From: Ruficoccus sp. ZRK36
GTDB lineage: Bacteria > Verrucomicrobiota > Verrucomicrobiia > Opitutales > Cerasicoccaceae
Assembly (NCBI RefSeq): GCF_019603315.1
Contig: NZ_CP080649.1
Span: 3,563,436 to 3,627,435, forward strand
Reading direction: 5' to 3'
DNA: 64,000 bases
Numbering within the stretch: the stretch's first letter is position 1; each line of letters starts with the position of its first letter. The translations under genes were made by a program, and so were the position numbers. The notes under the pieces were generated by a model that did no database searches, was not told where the DNA came from, and saw only the letters and a program-made list of their open reading frames with translations. Below are positions 30,747 to 40,509 of this stretch, one piece after another.

Positions 30747-31622
30747 TCAGCCTGCATAGAGCACCTCGACACCCGCGTTCGCAGGTACTGACTCGACCAG
30801 CTCAGCGTGGCGCTTGCCCTGTCGCACGTGCCCACCAAGAAAACGCGTGTCGTGCCCGAGAATGAGAAAGGCATCGTCCTGACGACAGGCTTCCAGGCAG
30901 CGGAGTTTGGCCTCCACCGTGGCTAGCGGCTCGATGTCGTAGGCCATGATCCAACTCAGCCGCAAAAGCTCAGCAATGGGAAACACATCCGCCCCGTAGA
31001 CCCAACTGCGCCCCCCTGCCCTGAGTTTGCACAACTGCTGCGCATGGGTATGCCCATCGCATAAAAACACCTCGAAGCCCGGCGCAAGTTCGCCCGGGCC
31101 GTCCAGCAGCTCCAGGCAGCCACTAGCCCGCAGCAGGTCCAGATGCTCCGGCGTGTAGCTGGCACGGTCCTTCGGGCTGGGCTTTTGCGCCCATTCCCAC
31201 TGTCTGCGCTGGACATGGTAGCGGGCGTTCGGAAAGACCGGCTCAAGCGCCCCCGGCTGCCCCCTAAAGCACCCCGCCAGGTGGTCAAAGTGCAAATGCG
31301 TGAGCACCACGTCGGTGATGGACTCCGGCTTCAGCCCGAGCTGGGCCAGCGAGCCTTCAAAGGCTGTTCCCTCGGGCTCGATCCCGTAGCGAGCCATAAA
31401 GGTATCATCCCAGGCCGTACCGATGCCGGGATCGACCAGCAGGTGCCGCCCGGCGCCACTGGCCAGGAGCACACGTGTGGTCAGCGCGATCCGGTTGTCC
31501 GCGTCAGGCGGGAAGTCACTGGCCCAGAGCACGCGCGGGACCACCCCAAAGATGGCTCCACCGTCCAGACGAAAGGGCGGGCTCGGCAGGACCGCGACAC
31601 GCTCGATGGATGATGCACGCAT
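30747..31622 (-). CDS. Metallo-beta-lactamase-fold hydrolase
   Basis: The 291 residues carry the MBL signature VVLTHLHFDHLAGC (HxHxDH). Further metal ligands lie in FLCDGHTHAQQLCKL, SWVYGADVFP and ILGHDTRFLG. LLASGAGRHLLVDPGIGTAWD precedes the HxHxDH as in lactonase-like MBL enzymes (AHL-lactonase/MBLAC group). Substrate is unknown. The ATG at 31622 is chosen because the longer frame would overlap the queF gene just upstream. It follows queF by 25 bp on the same strand and may share its transcript. Confidence 0.85.
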   Translation of the reverse strand: MRASSIERVAVLPSPPFRLDGGAIFGVVPRVLWASDFPPDADNRIALTTRVLLASGAGRHLLVDPGIGTAWDDTFMARYGIEPEGTAFEGSLAQLGLKPESITDVVLTHLHFDHLAGCFRGQPGALEPVFPNARYHVQRRQWEWAQKPSPKDRASYTPEHLDLLRASGCLELLDGPGELAPGFEVFLCDGHTHAQQLCKLRAGGRSWVYGADVFPIAELLRLSWIMAYDIEPLATVEAKLRCLEACRQDDAFLILGHDTRFLGGHVRQGKRHAELVESVPANAGVEVLYAG

Positions 31623-31647
31623 TGCTCTACGGTTTGCGAGTCGTGTC

Positions 31648-32013
31648 TTAACCGAAATACGGCGGCGTGGGCCCGGTGAAATCATCGGCGGCCTGCTCGA
31701 TGCGGACCACTGAGCGGATGCCCCCGCGGCCCTTCCAGATCGTCTCGATCCGCAGCCAGCGCGGCTTCAGCTCGGCGTAGAGGTCGTCCATGATCTTGTT
31801 CGTCACGGCCTCGAAGAAGATGCCCTTGTTACGGTAGTCGTGCAGGTACAGCTTGTAGTCCTTGAGTTCGACGCAGAGCTGGTCGGGGATATAGGTCAAC
31901 ACCACCGTCCCGAAGTCCGGGTGCCCGGTTTTCGGACAGACCGAGGTAAACTCCTCGGCGATGTGCTGGATCTGGTAGTCGCGGCCCGGATTCGGGTTTT
32001 CAAAGGTTTCCAT
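31648..32013 (-). CDS. queF: NADPH-dependent 7-cyano-7-deazaguanine reductase
   Basis: QueF reduces the nitrile of preQ0 to the aminomethyl of preQ1 before its insertion into tRNA. The 121 residues match the short unimodular QueF class. The catalytic Cys26 lies in FTSVCPKTGHPDFGT, followed by Asp33. CVELKDYKLYLHDYRNKGIFFEA carries the NADPH/substrate-binding QueF motif with Glu and His. It completes the queC-queD pair 4 kb away. These genes are not in one operon here. Confidence 0.95.
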   Translation of the reverse strand: METFENPNPGRDYQIQHIAEEFTSVCPKTGHPDFGTVVLTYIPDQLCVELKDYKLYLHDYRNKGIFFEAVTNKIMDDLYAELKPRWLRIETIWKGRGGIRSVVRIEQAADDFTGPTPPYFG

Positions 32014-32122
32014 GCCCCACCAATACCGTCTCCGTCCCGGTGCTCAACCCCGTTTCGCACAAAAGACACCCCAATTGGCAAATTTGTCAGGAACTTGGGC
32101 AAAACCCGACTATATTAATACC

Positions 32123-32209
32123 ATGTTTACCATCGCAATGATAACCATAGCGGTCTGTGTGGGCGCAAGCCTGCTGTTCTCCTGCTGCGATCGCGAGATC
32201 CCGCAGTGA
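32123..32209 (+). CDS. Possible 28-residue membrane peptide or sRNA gene
   Basis: The frame MFTIAMITIAVCVGASLLFS then CCDREIPQ ends 40 bp before a strong terminator. It is hydrophobic up to LLFSCC, which looks like a membrane peptide or a very short lipoprotein (L-F-S-C). A TATATTAATA box ends 5 bp before the ATG, so a transcript starting here would be nearly leaderless. Alternatively the unit is a non-coding RNA of about 155 nt whose open frame is chance. It does not resemble anything I know. Confidence 0.35.
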   Translation: MFTIAMITIAVCVGASLLFSCCDREIPQ

Positions 32210-32249
32210 TCATGCCGAGGTAAACCCCCTGCTCTCACACCACGCACAC

Positions 32250-32279
32250 AAAAGCCCGGGCATGTTCCCGGGCTTTTTT
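32250..32279 (+). terminator. Strong intrinsic terminator
   Basis: AAAAGCCCGGG (32250-32260) pairs with CCCGGGCTTTT (32267-32277), with loop CATGTT and a six-T tail. No known gene ends close upstream on the plus strand except the small frame at 32123. Confidence 0.85.
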
Positions 32280-32400
32280 GTTATCCTCACAGGGCTGTCT
32301 GAGGGGGCGATGGACTCCCCTCGCCCGAAAAAAGTATGAGATCGGCCTGAAAAAGTCGCTCCGCCCCATGAACTGGCAATGGGCCTGCTTTATTTAGAAC

Positions 32401-32414
32401 GATTATCATTATTC
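32401..32414 (+). promoter_or_regulatory. Fur-box-like site 1
   Basis: GATTATCATTATTC, in reverse GAATAATGATAATC, matches most of the Fur-box core GATAATGATAATC. It is 106 bp upstream of the Fur-family gene in an AT-rich stretch unlike the surroundings. Confidence 0.5.
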
Positions 32415-32452
32415 CTTTCAGACATGCATTAGACAAGCTTTCCTAATTTTAA

Positions 32453-32467
32453 TGAAAATAATTCTCA
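32453..32467 (+). promoter_or_regulatory. Fur-box-like site 2
   Basis: TGAAAATAATTCTCA is a 7-1-7 inverted repeat with one mismatch per half to TGATAAT-N-ATTATCA. It lies 53 bp before the Fur-family start, a suitable place for operator control of the regulator and the suf genes behind it. Confidence 0.5.
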
Positions 32468-32519
32468 GTTTCGGTTGATTTCTGGAATCATTCCAATTTA
32501 GTTGAGGCCGTTTGCATCC

Positions 32520-32975
32520 ATGAAGCTATCCACCAACTCAAAACGCGAACTGGAAGAGGCGCTCGTCGAAAACGGGCTGCGCGCCACTCGCCAGCGAGAG
32601 CACGTCTATGCCGTGCTCCTGACTCAGCGCGACCACCCGACGGCCGACGAGGTCTACGCTCGCGCCAAGCAGGTCATGCCCTCTATTTCGCTCGCCACCG
32701 TCTACAACTGCCTGGAAACCCTCGTCGAGTGCGACCTGGTCAAAAAGCTCAACTACGAGCGCGAGCCCAGCCGGTTCTGTCCTAACGACGGTGAGCATGC
32801 ACATTTTCTGGACGAAGGCACCGGGCGCGTATTCGATATAGATCTGCCCGAGAACTTCATGCACGAGATCACCAATGTCCTTCCACAGGGCTTTGAGGCG
32901 AAAAAGTTTAAACTGAGCTTTACCGGCTACGCCCCCAAGGACCTGCCCGGCGACCACTGCGTCGCTGAGAACTAA
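32520..32975 (+). CDS. Fur-family transcriptional regulator without CxxC zinc sites
   Basis: The 151 residues contain the Fur winged helix: GLRATRQREHVYAVLL, HPTADEVYARAKQVMPSISLATVYNCLETL. The dimerisation part is short: SRFCPNDGEHAHFLDEGTGRVFDIDLP. The HAH pair for regulatory metal is kept, but the two CxxC pairs that bind structural zinc in most Fur/PerR proteins are missing, as in Irr-like members. It heads a run of co-directional genes including sufC, sufB, sufD and sufT, so it probably controls Fe-S assembly in response to iron, haem or redox state. The ATG at 32520 gives the usual N-terminus; a GTG-type start at 32502 is possible. Confidence 0.88.
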   Translation: MKLSTNSKRELEEALVENGLRATRQREHVYAVLLTQRDHPTADEVYARAKQVMPSISLATVYNCLETLVECDLVKKLNYEREPSRFCPNDGEHAHFLDEGTGRVFDIDLPENFMHEITNVLPQGFEAKKFKLSFTGYAPKDLPGDHCVAEN

Positions 32976-33032
32976 ACCCAATATCTACTTCACCACACCT
33001 AACACCCTTTACTCAGACAACCACTTCACATC

Positions 33033-33791
33033 ATGTCACTGGATATCCGTAACCTCTCCGTCAGCATCGGCGAAAAGCCGATCCTCAAGGAATTCAACCT
33101 CTCCGTGCCCAAGGGCGAGGTCCATGCCATCATGGGCCCCAACGGGACCGGGAAAAGCACGCTCGCCAAGGCCCTCGCCGGCCATGAGGACTACGACATC
33201 ATAGGTGGCGAAGCCCTCCTTGACGGGACCAACATCGTCGGCATGGAGCCCGACGAGATCGCACGCGCCGGTCTTTTCCTGGCCTTCCAGTACCCGGCCG
33301 AGATCCCCGGCGTGAGCATCGCCAACTTTATCCGCGCAGCCGTCCAGGCCCGCCTGCCCGAGGGCGAGAACATCGTCGCCACCAAGTACTACAAGGAGCT
33401 GTACGCCAATATGGACCAGCTCAAGATGGACCGCGCCTTTACCTCGCGCTCCGTCAACGACGGCTTCTCCGGCGGCGAAAAGAAGCGCTGCGAAATCCTT
33501 CAGATGATGATGCTCAAGCCCGAGTACGCCATCATGGACGAGACCGACTCCGGCCTCGACATCGACGCCCTGCGCATCGTCGCCGAGGGGGTCAACTCCA
33601 TGCGTGGCCCCGAGCGCGGCTTCCTCGTCATCACCCACTACCAGCGCCTGCTCGACTACATCGTGCCGGACGTCGTCCATGTCATGTACGACGGTAAGAT
33701 CGTCAAGAGCGGCGACAAGAACCTCGCCCTGGAGCTGGAAGAAAAGGGCTACGACTGGGTCAAGGAAGAGCTTGCCCCGGCCAGCGCCTAA
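33033..33791 (+). CDS. sufC: Fe-S cluster assembly ATPase
   Basis: This 252-residue ABC-type ATPase of the SufBCD scaffold complex powers Fe-S assembly in the cytoplasm. Walker A is [15 protein letters not shown]. The Q-loop region is [20 protein letters not shown], typical of SufC, the signature is [15 protein letters not shown] and Walker B is [16 protein letters not shown]. There are no membrane segments. It follows the Fur-family gene by 57 bp. Confidence 0.97.
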   Translation: MSLDIRNLSVSIGEKPILKEFNLSVPKGEVHAIMGPNGTGKSTLAKALAGHEDYDIIGGEALLDGTNIVGMEPDEIARAGLFLAFQYPAEIPGVSIANFIRAAVQARLPEGENIVATKYYKELYANMDQLKMDRAFTSRSVNDGFSGGEKKRCEILQMMMLKPEYAIMDETDSGLDIDALRIVAEGVNSMRGPERGFLVITHYQRLLDYIVPDVVHVMYDGKIVKSGDKNLALELEEKGYDWVKEELAPASA

Positions 33792-33818
33792 TCCGTTTAC
33801 CCGCCCTGCCGCCCACCG

Positions 33819-34829
33819 ATGAGCACCACGATTAAAGGCTACGCAGCCAGCGCCCCCAAGGCGGCCTTCGAGCCGTTTGAATATCAGGCCGAAGACCTGC
33901 GGGCGGATGATGTACTCGTCTCCGTCGATCACTGCGGCATCTGCCACAGTGACCTGTCCATGCTCGATAACGACTGGGGCCGCTCCGTCTATCCGTTTGT
34001 TGGCGGCCATGAAGTCGTCGGTAAGATTCTGTGGAAGGGCGAGCACGTCACCCACCTTCAGCTCGGTCAACGCGTCGGCGTGGGCTGGTTCTCCGGCTCG
34101 TGCATGCACTGCCGCGAGTGCATGAGCGGCCACCATAACCGCTGCTCCCATGCCGAGGAGACGATCGTCGCGCGCCATGGCGGCTTTGCCAGCCATGTCG
34201 TTGCCAAGAGCGAGTGGGCGATCCCGCTTCCGGCGGATCTGGACGCGACCAAGGCTGGCCCGCTTTTCTGCGGCGGCATCACCGCGTTCAATCCCTTTGT
34301 CATCAATGGCATCATGCCCACCCAACGGGTCGGCGTGGTCGGCATTGGTGGCCTCGGGCACCTGGCCCTGCAGTTCGCCAAGGGCTGGGGCTGCGAGGTG
34401 ACGGCGTTTTCCTCCAGTGAAGACAAGGAGGCCGAAGCCCGTTCCATGGGTGCGCACCACTTTGTCAACTCGCGTCAGGCAGACGCCTTCAAGCGCCTGC
34501 AAGGCACGCTCGACATGGTCCTCGTCACGGTCAATGTCGGCCTGGACTGGAGCGCCTATCTGGAGCTTCTGCGACCCGGCGGTAAGCTGCACTTCGTCGG
34601 TGCGGCCCCTCCAGCCGAGTTCGTCCCCTTCCAGTTGATCGGCGGGCAGCGCTCGATCGGCGGCTCTCCACTGGGTAGCCCGGCCACGGTGGGCGACATG
34701 CTGGAGTTCTGCGCACGTCACGACATCGCACCGGTGACGGAGCACTACTCGATGGCGCAGATCAACGACGCCTTTGAGCACCTGAGCAGCGGCAAGGCCC
34801 GCTACCGGATCGTCCTCGACCGCAACTAA
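33819..34829 (+). CDS. Zinc-dependent alcohol/aldehyde dehydrogenase (CAD family)
   Basis: A 336-residue medium-chain dehydrogenase. The catalytic zinc site is HCGICHSDLSML plus FVGGHEVVG. The structural zinc Cys cluster is SGSCMHCRECMSGHHNRC, and the NAD(P) fold is RVGVVGIGGLGHLALQFAKG. It resembles YahK/cinnamyl-alcohol-dehydrogenase-type NADPH aldehyde reductases, although such proteins usually have about 350 residues. It sits 27 bp after sufC and 18 bp before the next gene inside the suf run, which is unusual. A role in detoxifying aldehydes or supplying redox balance under stress is conceivable but not shown. Confidence 0.9.
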   Translation: MSTTIKGYAASAPKAAFEPFEYQAEDLRADDVLVSVDHCGICHSDLSMLDNDWGRSVYPFVGGHEVVGKILWKGEHVTHLQLGQRVGVGWFSGSCMHCRECMSGHHNRCSHAEETIVARHGGFASHVVAKSEWAIPLPADLDATKAGPLFCGGITAFNPFVINGIMPTQRVGVVGIGGLGHLALQFAKGWGCEVTAFSSSEDKEAEARSMGAHHFVNSRQADAFKRLQGTLDMVLVTVNVGLDWSAYLELLRPGGKLHFVGAAPPAEFVPFQLIGGQRSIGGSPLGSPATVGDMLEFCARHDIAPVTEHYSMAQINDAFEHLSSGKARYRIVLDRN

Positions 34830-34847
34830 AACTTACATCCACCACAC

Positions 34848-35465
34848 ATGCATCCCGCACCACAGTCCCATACGCAAAACAGACTCGGCCTGACCGCGCT
34901 GAGCCTGCTTGCTGCGTTTGTGCTGGCGGGTTGCAGCTCGGCGCCGCCGCCGCAGTTCAAGCTGGCGGGGGTAACGATGTCACCAGAGCAGCCATCGGTC
35001 GTTGTCAGCGAAAAGCTGAGCTACACGGTCAAGTACGAGCTCTCGGTCATCAAGTCGAACGTCGATGTCATTATCCTGCCCGGCGTGTTTTATCCCGGGT
35101 TCACCAATGCCGACGGCGCGTATTACCTGCCTCAGGATAATCTGGTGCAGGTCGTCAACGTGTTTGGCCAGCCGCTGGTCAGCCCTAACACCTGCCTGGT
35201 CAAGCCCAACGAGTCCGATGCACCGTGGGAGCTGTGGAGCGATGTGCCGGTCACGGTCGTAGCAACGCCCGGTCCCGGCTGGTACATCAACGACTACACC
35301 TACTATGAGCCTCCGGGCAGAGTGACGACACTCGGCGGCACCTGGGCAAGAGTCGCCGTCCTGCCGGCATCCTTTGCCCAGGACATGACGATGAAAGTCG
35401 TCCCGCAGGGGCTCGCACCAGCACCCTCTCAAGTTCCACCGCAAGTCAACGTGGAGATCCTCTAA
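34848..35465 (+). CDS. Putative lipoprotein in the suf run
   Basis: The 205 residues have a polar start and then a signal helix GLTALSLLAAFVLAGC with Cys29 in the lipobox. The mature region is beta-rich: GVTMSPEQPSVVVSEKLSYT, VDVIILPGVFYPGFTNADG, PGPGWYINDYTYYEPPG. No enzyme motif was recognised. It starts 18 bp after the dehydrogenase stop and ends 42 bp before sufB, on the same strand. Confidence 0.75.
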   Translation: MHPAPQSHTQNRLGLTALSLLAAFVLAGCSSAPPPQFKLAGVTMSPEQPSVVVSEKLSYTVKYELSVIKSNVDVIILPGVFYPGFTNADGAYYLPQDNLVQVVNVFGQPLVSPNTCLVKPNESDAPWELWSDVPVTVVATPGPGWYINDYTYYEPPGRVTTLGGTWARVAVLPASFAQDMTMKVVPQGLAPAPSQVPPQVNVEIL

Positions 35466-35507
35466 CCTCACTTCTCAATCTTTAAAGTTCAACCAACCAA
35501 AGTTCTT

Positions 35508-36920
<1,413 letters not shown>

Positions 36921-36960
36921 CCCGGACTCATCAGCCGCAGTACTCTCTACTACCCATCGC

Positions 36961-37695
36961 ATGAAAACATCCATCACCCTCTTGGCGCTGACCGCATGCC
37001 TGCTTTTTGCAGGCTGCGAGACGCGCTCGATCTCAGACTCAGGTTACCACCATGATCGTGGCTATCGAGGTGAGCTCAATGAGCTCTCTGTACTCGGAGT
37101 AAGCACCAGCGGAAATGAGATAACCGAGCAGGAAATCGCTGATGCCCTCAAAAACGGTTCCCCTGAGGTCGGGCTCAAACACGGTGATACGATCGTGTTG
37201 ATTCAGTCTGGAGCATTATTCCCGGACGATGGCATGCTGGATGGGTTGAAGACTGCCTATGAGGTGATCCCGCTTAGCGGAGTTCCTGATAACGGCAATG
37301 GTCCAACATGGATGCGTAGCGACTCCAAACAAGAAGTCCCGCCGCTAGACAAGTCCCTTCGGCTGGTCGCTGCCAGAGGCGGCGCCTCCTACATGATCGT
37401 CTATTGGGGGCAACTCGAAATCTCGCAGGAAGCGTATGCGACCAAGGCCGTGTCATGGATCCCCATCGTCGGTGGAGTTCTGCTGGATGAGCAACAGGAG
37501 ATGCGGATCCAGCTCAAAATTGCCATTATCGATGTACTCACAGGTGACTGGAATTTACTCACACCCGTTTCCTACGAGGACAAGACCAACACCGCCAGCT
37601 ATACGCGCCATTCACAACATGACGATCAGGTCTCACTGCTGAAGACCCAAGCCTACGAGGAAGCTGTGAAGGACATCACCCAACGCTACAACTAA
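36961..37695 (+). CDS. Putative lipoprotein between sufB and sufD
   Basis: The 244 residues have the signal MKTSITLLALTACLLFAGC and Cys19 at the lipobox. The mature part includes VGLKHGDTIVLIQSGALFPDD, LRLVAARGGASYMIVYWGQLE and WIPIVGGVLLDEQQEMRIQLK, a pattern like outer-membrane stress or assembly lipoproteins, but no family could be named. Base composition is clearly more AT-rich than sufB and sufD. Gaps are 40 bp to sufB and 38 bp to sufD. This may be a gene inserted into the suf operon. Confidence 0.75.
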   Translation: MKTSITLLALTACLLFAGCETRSISDSGYHHDRGYRGELNELSVLGVSTSGNEITEQEIADALKNGSPEVGLKHGDTIVLIQSGALFPDDGMLDGLKTAYEVIPLSGVPDNGNGPTWMRSDSKQEVPPLDKSLRLVAARGGASYMIVYWGQLEISQEAYATKAVSWIPIVGGVLLDEQQEMRIQLKIAIIDVLTGDWNLLTPVSYEDKTNTASYTRHSQHDDQVSLLKTQAYEEAVKDITQRYN

Positions 37696-37733
37696 AGCCC
37701 AAAACAATTTTTCAAATTCTCAAAAAGTTAAAG

Positions 37734-39065
37734 ATGCCAACCTTAGACAAACCCGCTTTTGACGCCGCCACCTTTGAGGCACACCTGGCCGAATGGGCCG
37801 ACCTGCCGTGGCTGCAGGAGATCAAACGCAGCAACTGGGAAGCCTTCGAAAAGCTCCCCATGCCCTCCCGCAAGGATGAACGCTGGCGCTTCTCGGGCCT
37901 GCACAGAAACGGCTTCGACCTGGCGCAGTTCCGACCTGCCAGCGCGCCCGAAACCGAGCAGAAAGAGATCCTGCTGGAGCGCTCCAAGCTCGTCGAAAAG
38001 CCCGCCGGTCGCCTCGTCTTCGCAGACAACCACCTGATCGCCTTTGACCCGGCCTCTCAGGAGTTAATCGACAAGGGCGTCATCTGGATGCCGCTCAGTC
38101 AGGCCTTCAAGGAGCACCCGGAGCTGGTCCGCAAGTACTTCCTCGAAGAAGAGCAGAAGCTCGGCTCGGACAAGCTGCTCGCCCTGCACAACGCCTTTTT
38201 CCAGGACGGCGCGTTCCTCTACGTCCCCAAGGGCGTCGAGGTAAAGGACCCCTTTATCGCGTACTACTGGAGCAGCGACTGCGAGGAGACCGTCCTGCCG
38301 CACACCCTGCTCGTCACCGAGGACAACTCCAAGGTGGACTTCATGGACTACTACGGCTCGGGTAAGGAAGCGGCCTGCTGCCCGTCCCTCTCCATCGCCA
38401 CCGGCACCATCCACGCCGGCGCAGGCTCCCAGGTCTTCCGCAAGATCGTACAGAACCTCTCGCCGACCGCGCAGTCCTTCCAGGTCGAGGCTAATGCCGC
38501 CGACCGCGACGCGCAGGTGAAGACCATCGCCGTCAACCTCGGCGCCAAGTACGCCCGTCTGGAGAACCAGACCCGCGTCGCCGGCTCTGGGGCAGACGTC
38601 AAGATGTACTCGCTCACCGTCGCCACCGGTGACCAGGAGTTTGATCAGCGCACGCTGCAGACCCACATCGGTGACCACGCCACCAGCGACCTGCTTTATA
38701 AAAACGCTCTCATGGACGACGCCCGCACGATCTTCTCGGGCATGATCCTCGTGGAGCCGACCGGTCAGCAGACCGACGCCTACCAGACCAACCGCAACCT
38801 GCTCCTCTCCCCCACCGCCGAGGCCTGCTCGCTGCCGGGGCTGGAGATCGAGGCCAACGACGTGAAGTGCTCCCACGGGGCCACCACGGGCGAGATCGAC
38901 TCCGCACAGCTTTACTACCTGATGGCTCGCGGCATCCCTAAAAAGACCGCTGAGCAGCTGCTCGTCTTCGGCTTCTTCGAGGAGATCATCGAAAAGATCG
39001 ACAACGAGGAATTGAAAGATAATCTCAGAAACCTCGTTCAGTCGAAATTCCAAGACATCTTATAA
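37734..39065 (+). CDS. sufD: Fe-S cluster assembly protein SufD
   Basis: SufD partners SufB and SufC in the scaffold complex and is needed for iron delivery. The 443 residues have PMPSRKDERWRFSGLHRNGF, HNAFFQDGAFLYVPKGVEV, and VDFMDYYGSG. The C-terminal half includes QTDAYQTNRNLLLSPTAEA and the SufD signature CSHGATTGEIDSAQLYYLMA with the conserved His. Length and order are typical. sufT starts 6 bp after its stop. Confidence 0.97.
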   Translation: MPTLDKPAFDAATFEAHLAEWADLPWLQEIKRSNWEAFEKLPMPSRKDERWRFSGLHRNGFDLAQFRPASAPETEQKEILLERSKLVEKPAGRLVFADNHLIAFDPASQELIDKGVIWMPLSQAFKEHPELVRKYFLEEEQKLGSDKLLALHNAFFQDGAFLYVPKGVEVKDPFIAYYWSSDCEETVLPHTLLVTEDNSKVDFMDYYGSGKEAACCPSLSIATGTIHAGAGSQVFRKIVQNLSPTAQSFQVEANAADRDAQVKTIAVNLGAKYARLENQTRVAGSGADVKMYSLTVATGDQEFDQRTLQTHIGDHATSDLLYKNALMDDARTIFSGMILVEPTGQQTDAYQTNRNLLLSPTAEACSLPGLEIEANDVKCSHGATTGEIDSAQLYYLMARGIPKKTAEQLLVFGFFEEIIEKIDNEELKDNLRNLVQSKFQDIL

Positions 39066-39071
39066 AACGCC

Positions 39072-39638
39072 ATGTCTGCAGATAACCACCGTACCCTGAC
39101 CCGCGAAGTCGAGGCCACCGTCATTCCCGCCGGTGACAAGATCAACCTGCCCGAAGGCATGGAGGTGGACATCACCCACCGCCTTGGCGGCAACTTTACC
39201 ATCGTCTGCGACTACGGGATGTTCCGCATCCTCGGTAAGGACGCCGACGCCCTCGGCGAAGACAGCCCGGACGCTGCTGCTGCTGAGAGCGATGCAGCCG
39301 CCGCCAGCACTGAGCCCTCCGGCCCTCCCGAGGAAGGCACTCTGTGGGAGGCTCTCAAGACTGTTTACGACCCGGAAATCCCGGTCAACATCGTGGACCT
39401 CGGCCTCGTCTACTCGCTCGACATCGCCCCGCGCGAAGAAGGCGGCTACAAGGTCTCCGTCCAGATGACCCTGACCGCTCCCGGCTGCGGGATGGGCCCG
39501 GCCATCGCCGAGGACGCCCGCATCCGCTGCGAGTCCGTGCCCGGCGTCGGCGAGGCTCAGGTGGACATCGTCTGGGACCCGCCCTGGAATCAGGACATGA
39601 TCTCCGAAGACGGCAAGATGGAGCTCGGCCTCATCTAG
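39072..39638 (+). CDS. sufT: Fe-S assembly protein SufT (MIP18/DUF59 domain)
   Basis: The 188 residues have the SufT N-terminal part [18 protein letters not shown], a Glu/Ala/Ser linker, and then a DUF59/MIP18 domain. That domain shows [40 protein letters not shown] with the reactive Cys, and [14 protein letters not shown]. SufT helps Fe-S maturation and transfer. It is coupled to sufD (6-bp gap) and is the last gene of the run. An intergenic repeat starts at the base after its stop. Confidence 0.94.
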   Translation: MSADNHRTLTREVEATVIPAGDKINLPEGMEVDITHRLGGNFTIVCDYGMFRILGKDADALGEDSPDAAAAESDAAAASTEPSGPPEEGTLWEALKTVYDPEIPVNIVDLGLVYSLDIAPREEGGYKVSVQMTLTAPGCGMGPAIAEDARIRCESVPGVGEAQVDIVWDPPWNQDMISEDGKMELGLI

Positions 39639-39703
39639 CAAACGCTCGGCGTTTGATCCGATTGATGGGGCTCTGCCCCATCGCTCACTGCAGTCGCTGC
39701 CCC
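39639..39703. repeat. Intergenic repeat, CAAACGC-GCGTTTG / GATGGGGC-GCCCCATC family (reverse copy)
   Basis: CAAACGCTCGGCGTTTG, ATCCGATTGATGGGGC, CTGCCCCATCGCTCACTG and CAGTCGCTGCCCC follow each other directly. This is the reverse complement of the 26811-26871 element, with few changes. Confidence 0.85.
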
Positions 39704-39849
39704 GCAGGGCGAGGCTTGGGACCATGATCGTTCGGGTCACCTTAGTGTTTTCAGGGGAGAATACCGTAGCGCCTGTTCTGTAAAGCAGCGGCATTCACCT
39801 CTCCTCCCTGACTTGACGCTTTCCTCTGCCCGGCTTTCCTTATGTGCAG

Positions 39850-40500
39850 ATGAAAGCTATCGCGTATCTACTGGCGTTGTGCACCGCCCTGCCTTTGTCG
39901 GCCGAACTCGAATGGGAGACGATGTCTCTGACGGTTCCGGCCTCGTTTGGGCAGGAGAGTCTGGAGGCGACCTACCCCTTTAAAAATACCGGCAGCACAC
40001 CGGTCGAAATCCTGGAGGTAAAAACCTCCTGTGGCTGCACCTATGCCGCTGCCAGCCGCACGATGGTTGCGCCCGGTGAATCCGCCGAGATAGCCGCGTT
40101 TTTCGAGACCGAGGACCGCGAAGGTCCACAGCACTCGACCATCACCGTGCTGACGGACGAGAAAGACCATCCGGCCACCGTGCTGAACTTTCGCTCTGAC
40201 ATCCCGGTCGCTGCAAATCTGCCCACCCGTGTCGTCAAGTGGCGCGCCAGCGATACGGCCGAGACCAAGTCCCTCGACATCCCGGTCGAGCCCGGCGTGA
40301 GCCTTACCCTGCAAACCCCGAAGCGCCCGCTACCCGTATCGGCGGTACTCGAGAAAAAGCAGGACGGCGATCAGCGTAGCTACCACTTATCCCTGACTCC
40401 GCTCGGCGGCGAGACAGGCTCGGGGATTCTCCCCATCGAGGCCAACTGGGGCAGTGGCCAGTCGCGCGTTTATAATATCTACGTCCGCGTTGCTCAGTAG
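39850..40500 (+). CDS. Secreted DUF1573-domain protein
   Basis: The 216 residues have a signal peptide, MKAIAYLLALCTALPLSA. A DUF1573 immunoglobulin-like domain follows, with ATYPFKNTGSTPVEILEVKT and SCGCTYAA, typical of this family (CGC motif), and VAPGESAEIAAFFETEDREG. The C-terminal part (about 115-216) is a second beta domain, LPTRVVKWRASDTAETKSLD, PGVSLTLQ... and ending RVYNIYVRVAQ, which is also found in the convergent neighbour. The ATG at 39850 is preferred over a GTG two codons earlier. Function is unknown; it is likely periplasmic or surface-exposed. Confidence 0.8.
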   Translation: MKAIAYLLALCTALPLSAELEWETMSLTVPASFGQESLEATYPFKNTGSTPVEILEVKTSCGCTYAAASRTMVAPGESAEIAAFFETEDREGPQHSTITVLTDEKDHPATVLNFRSDIPVAANLPTRVVKWRASDTAETKSLDIPVEPGVSLTLQTPKRPLPVSAVLEKKQDGDQRSYHLSLTPLGGETGSGILPIEANWGSGQSRVYNIYVRVAQ

Positions 40501-40509
40501 CGACGGCGC

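Noticed and set aside
36961..37695. Recent horizontal insertion of the lipoprotein between sufB and sufD
   Set aside because: Lower GC is visible, but there are no flanking repeats or mobility genes. It is kept as an observation within the suf finding, not as a mobile element.
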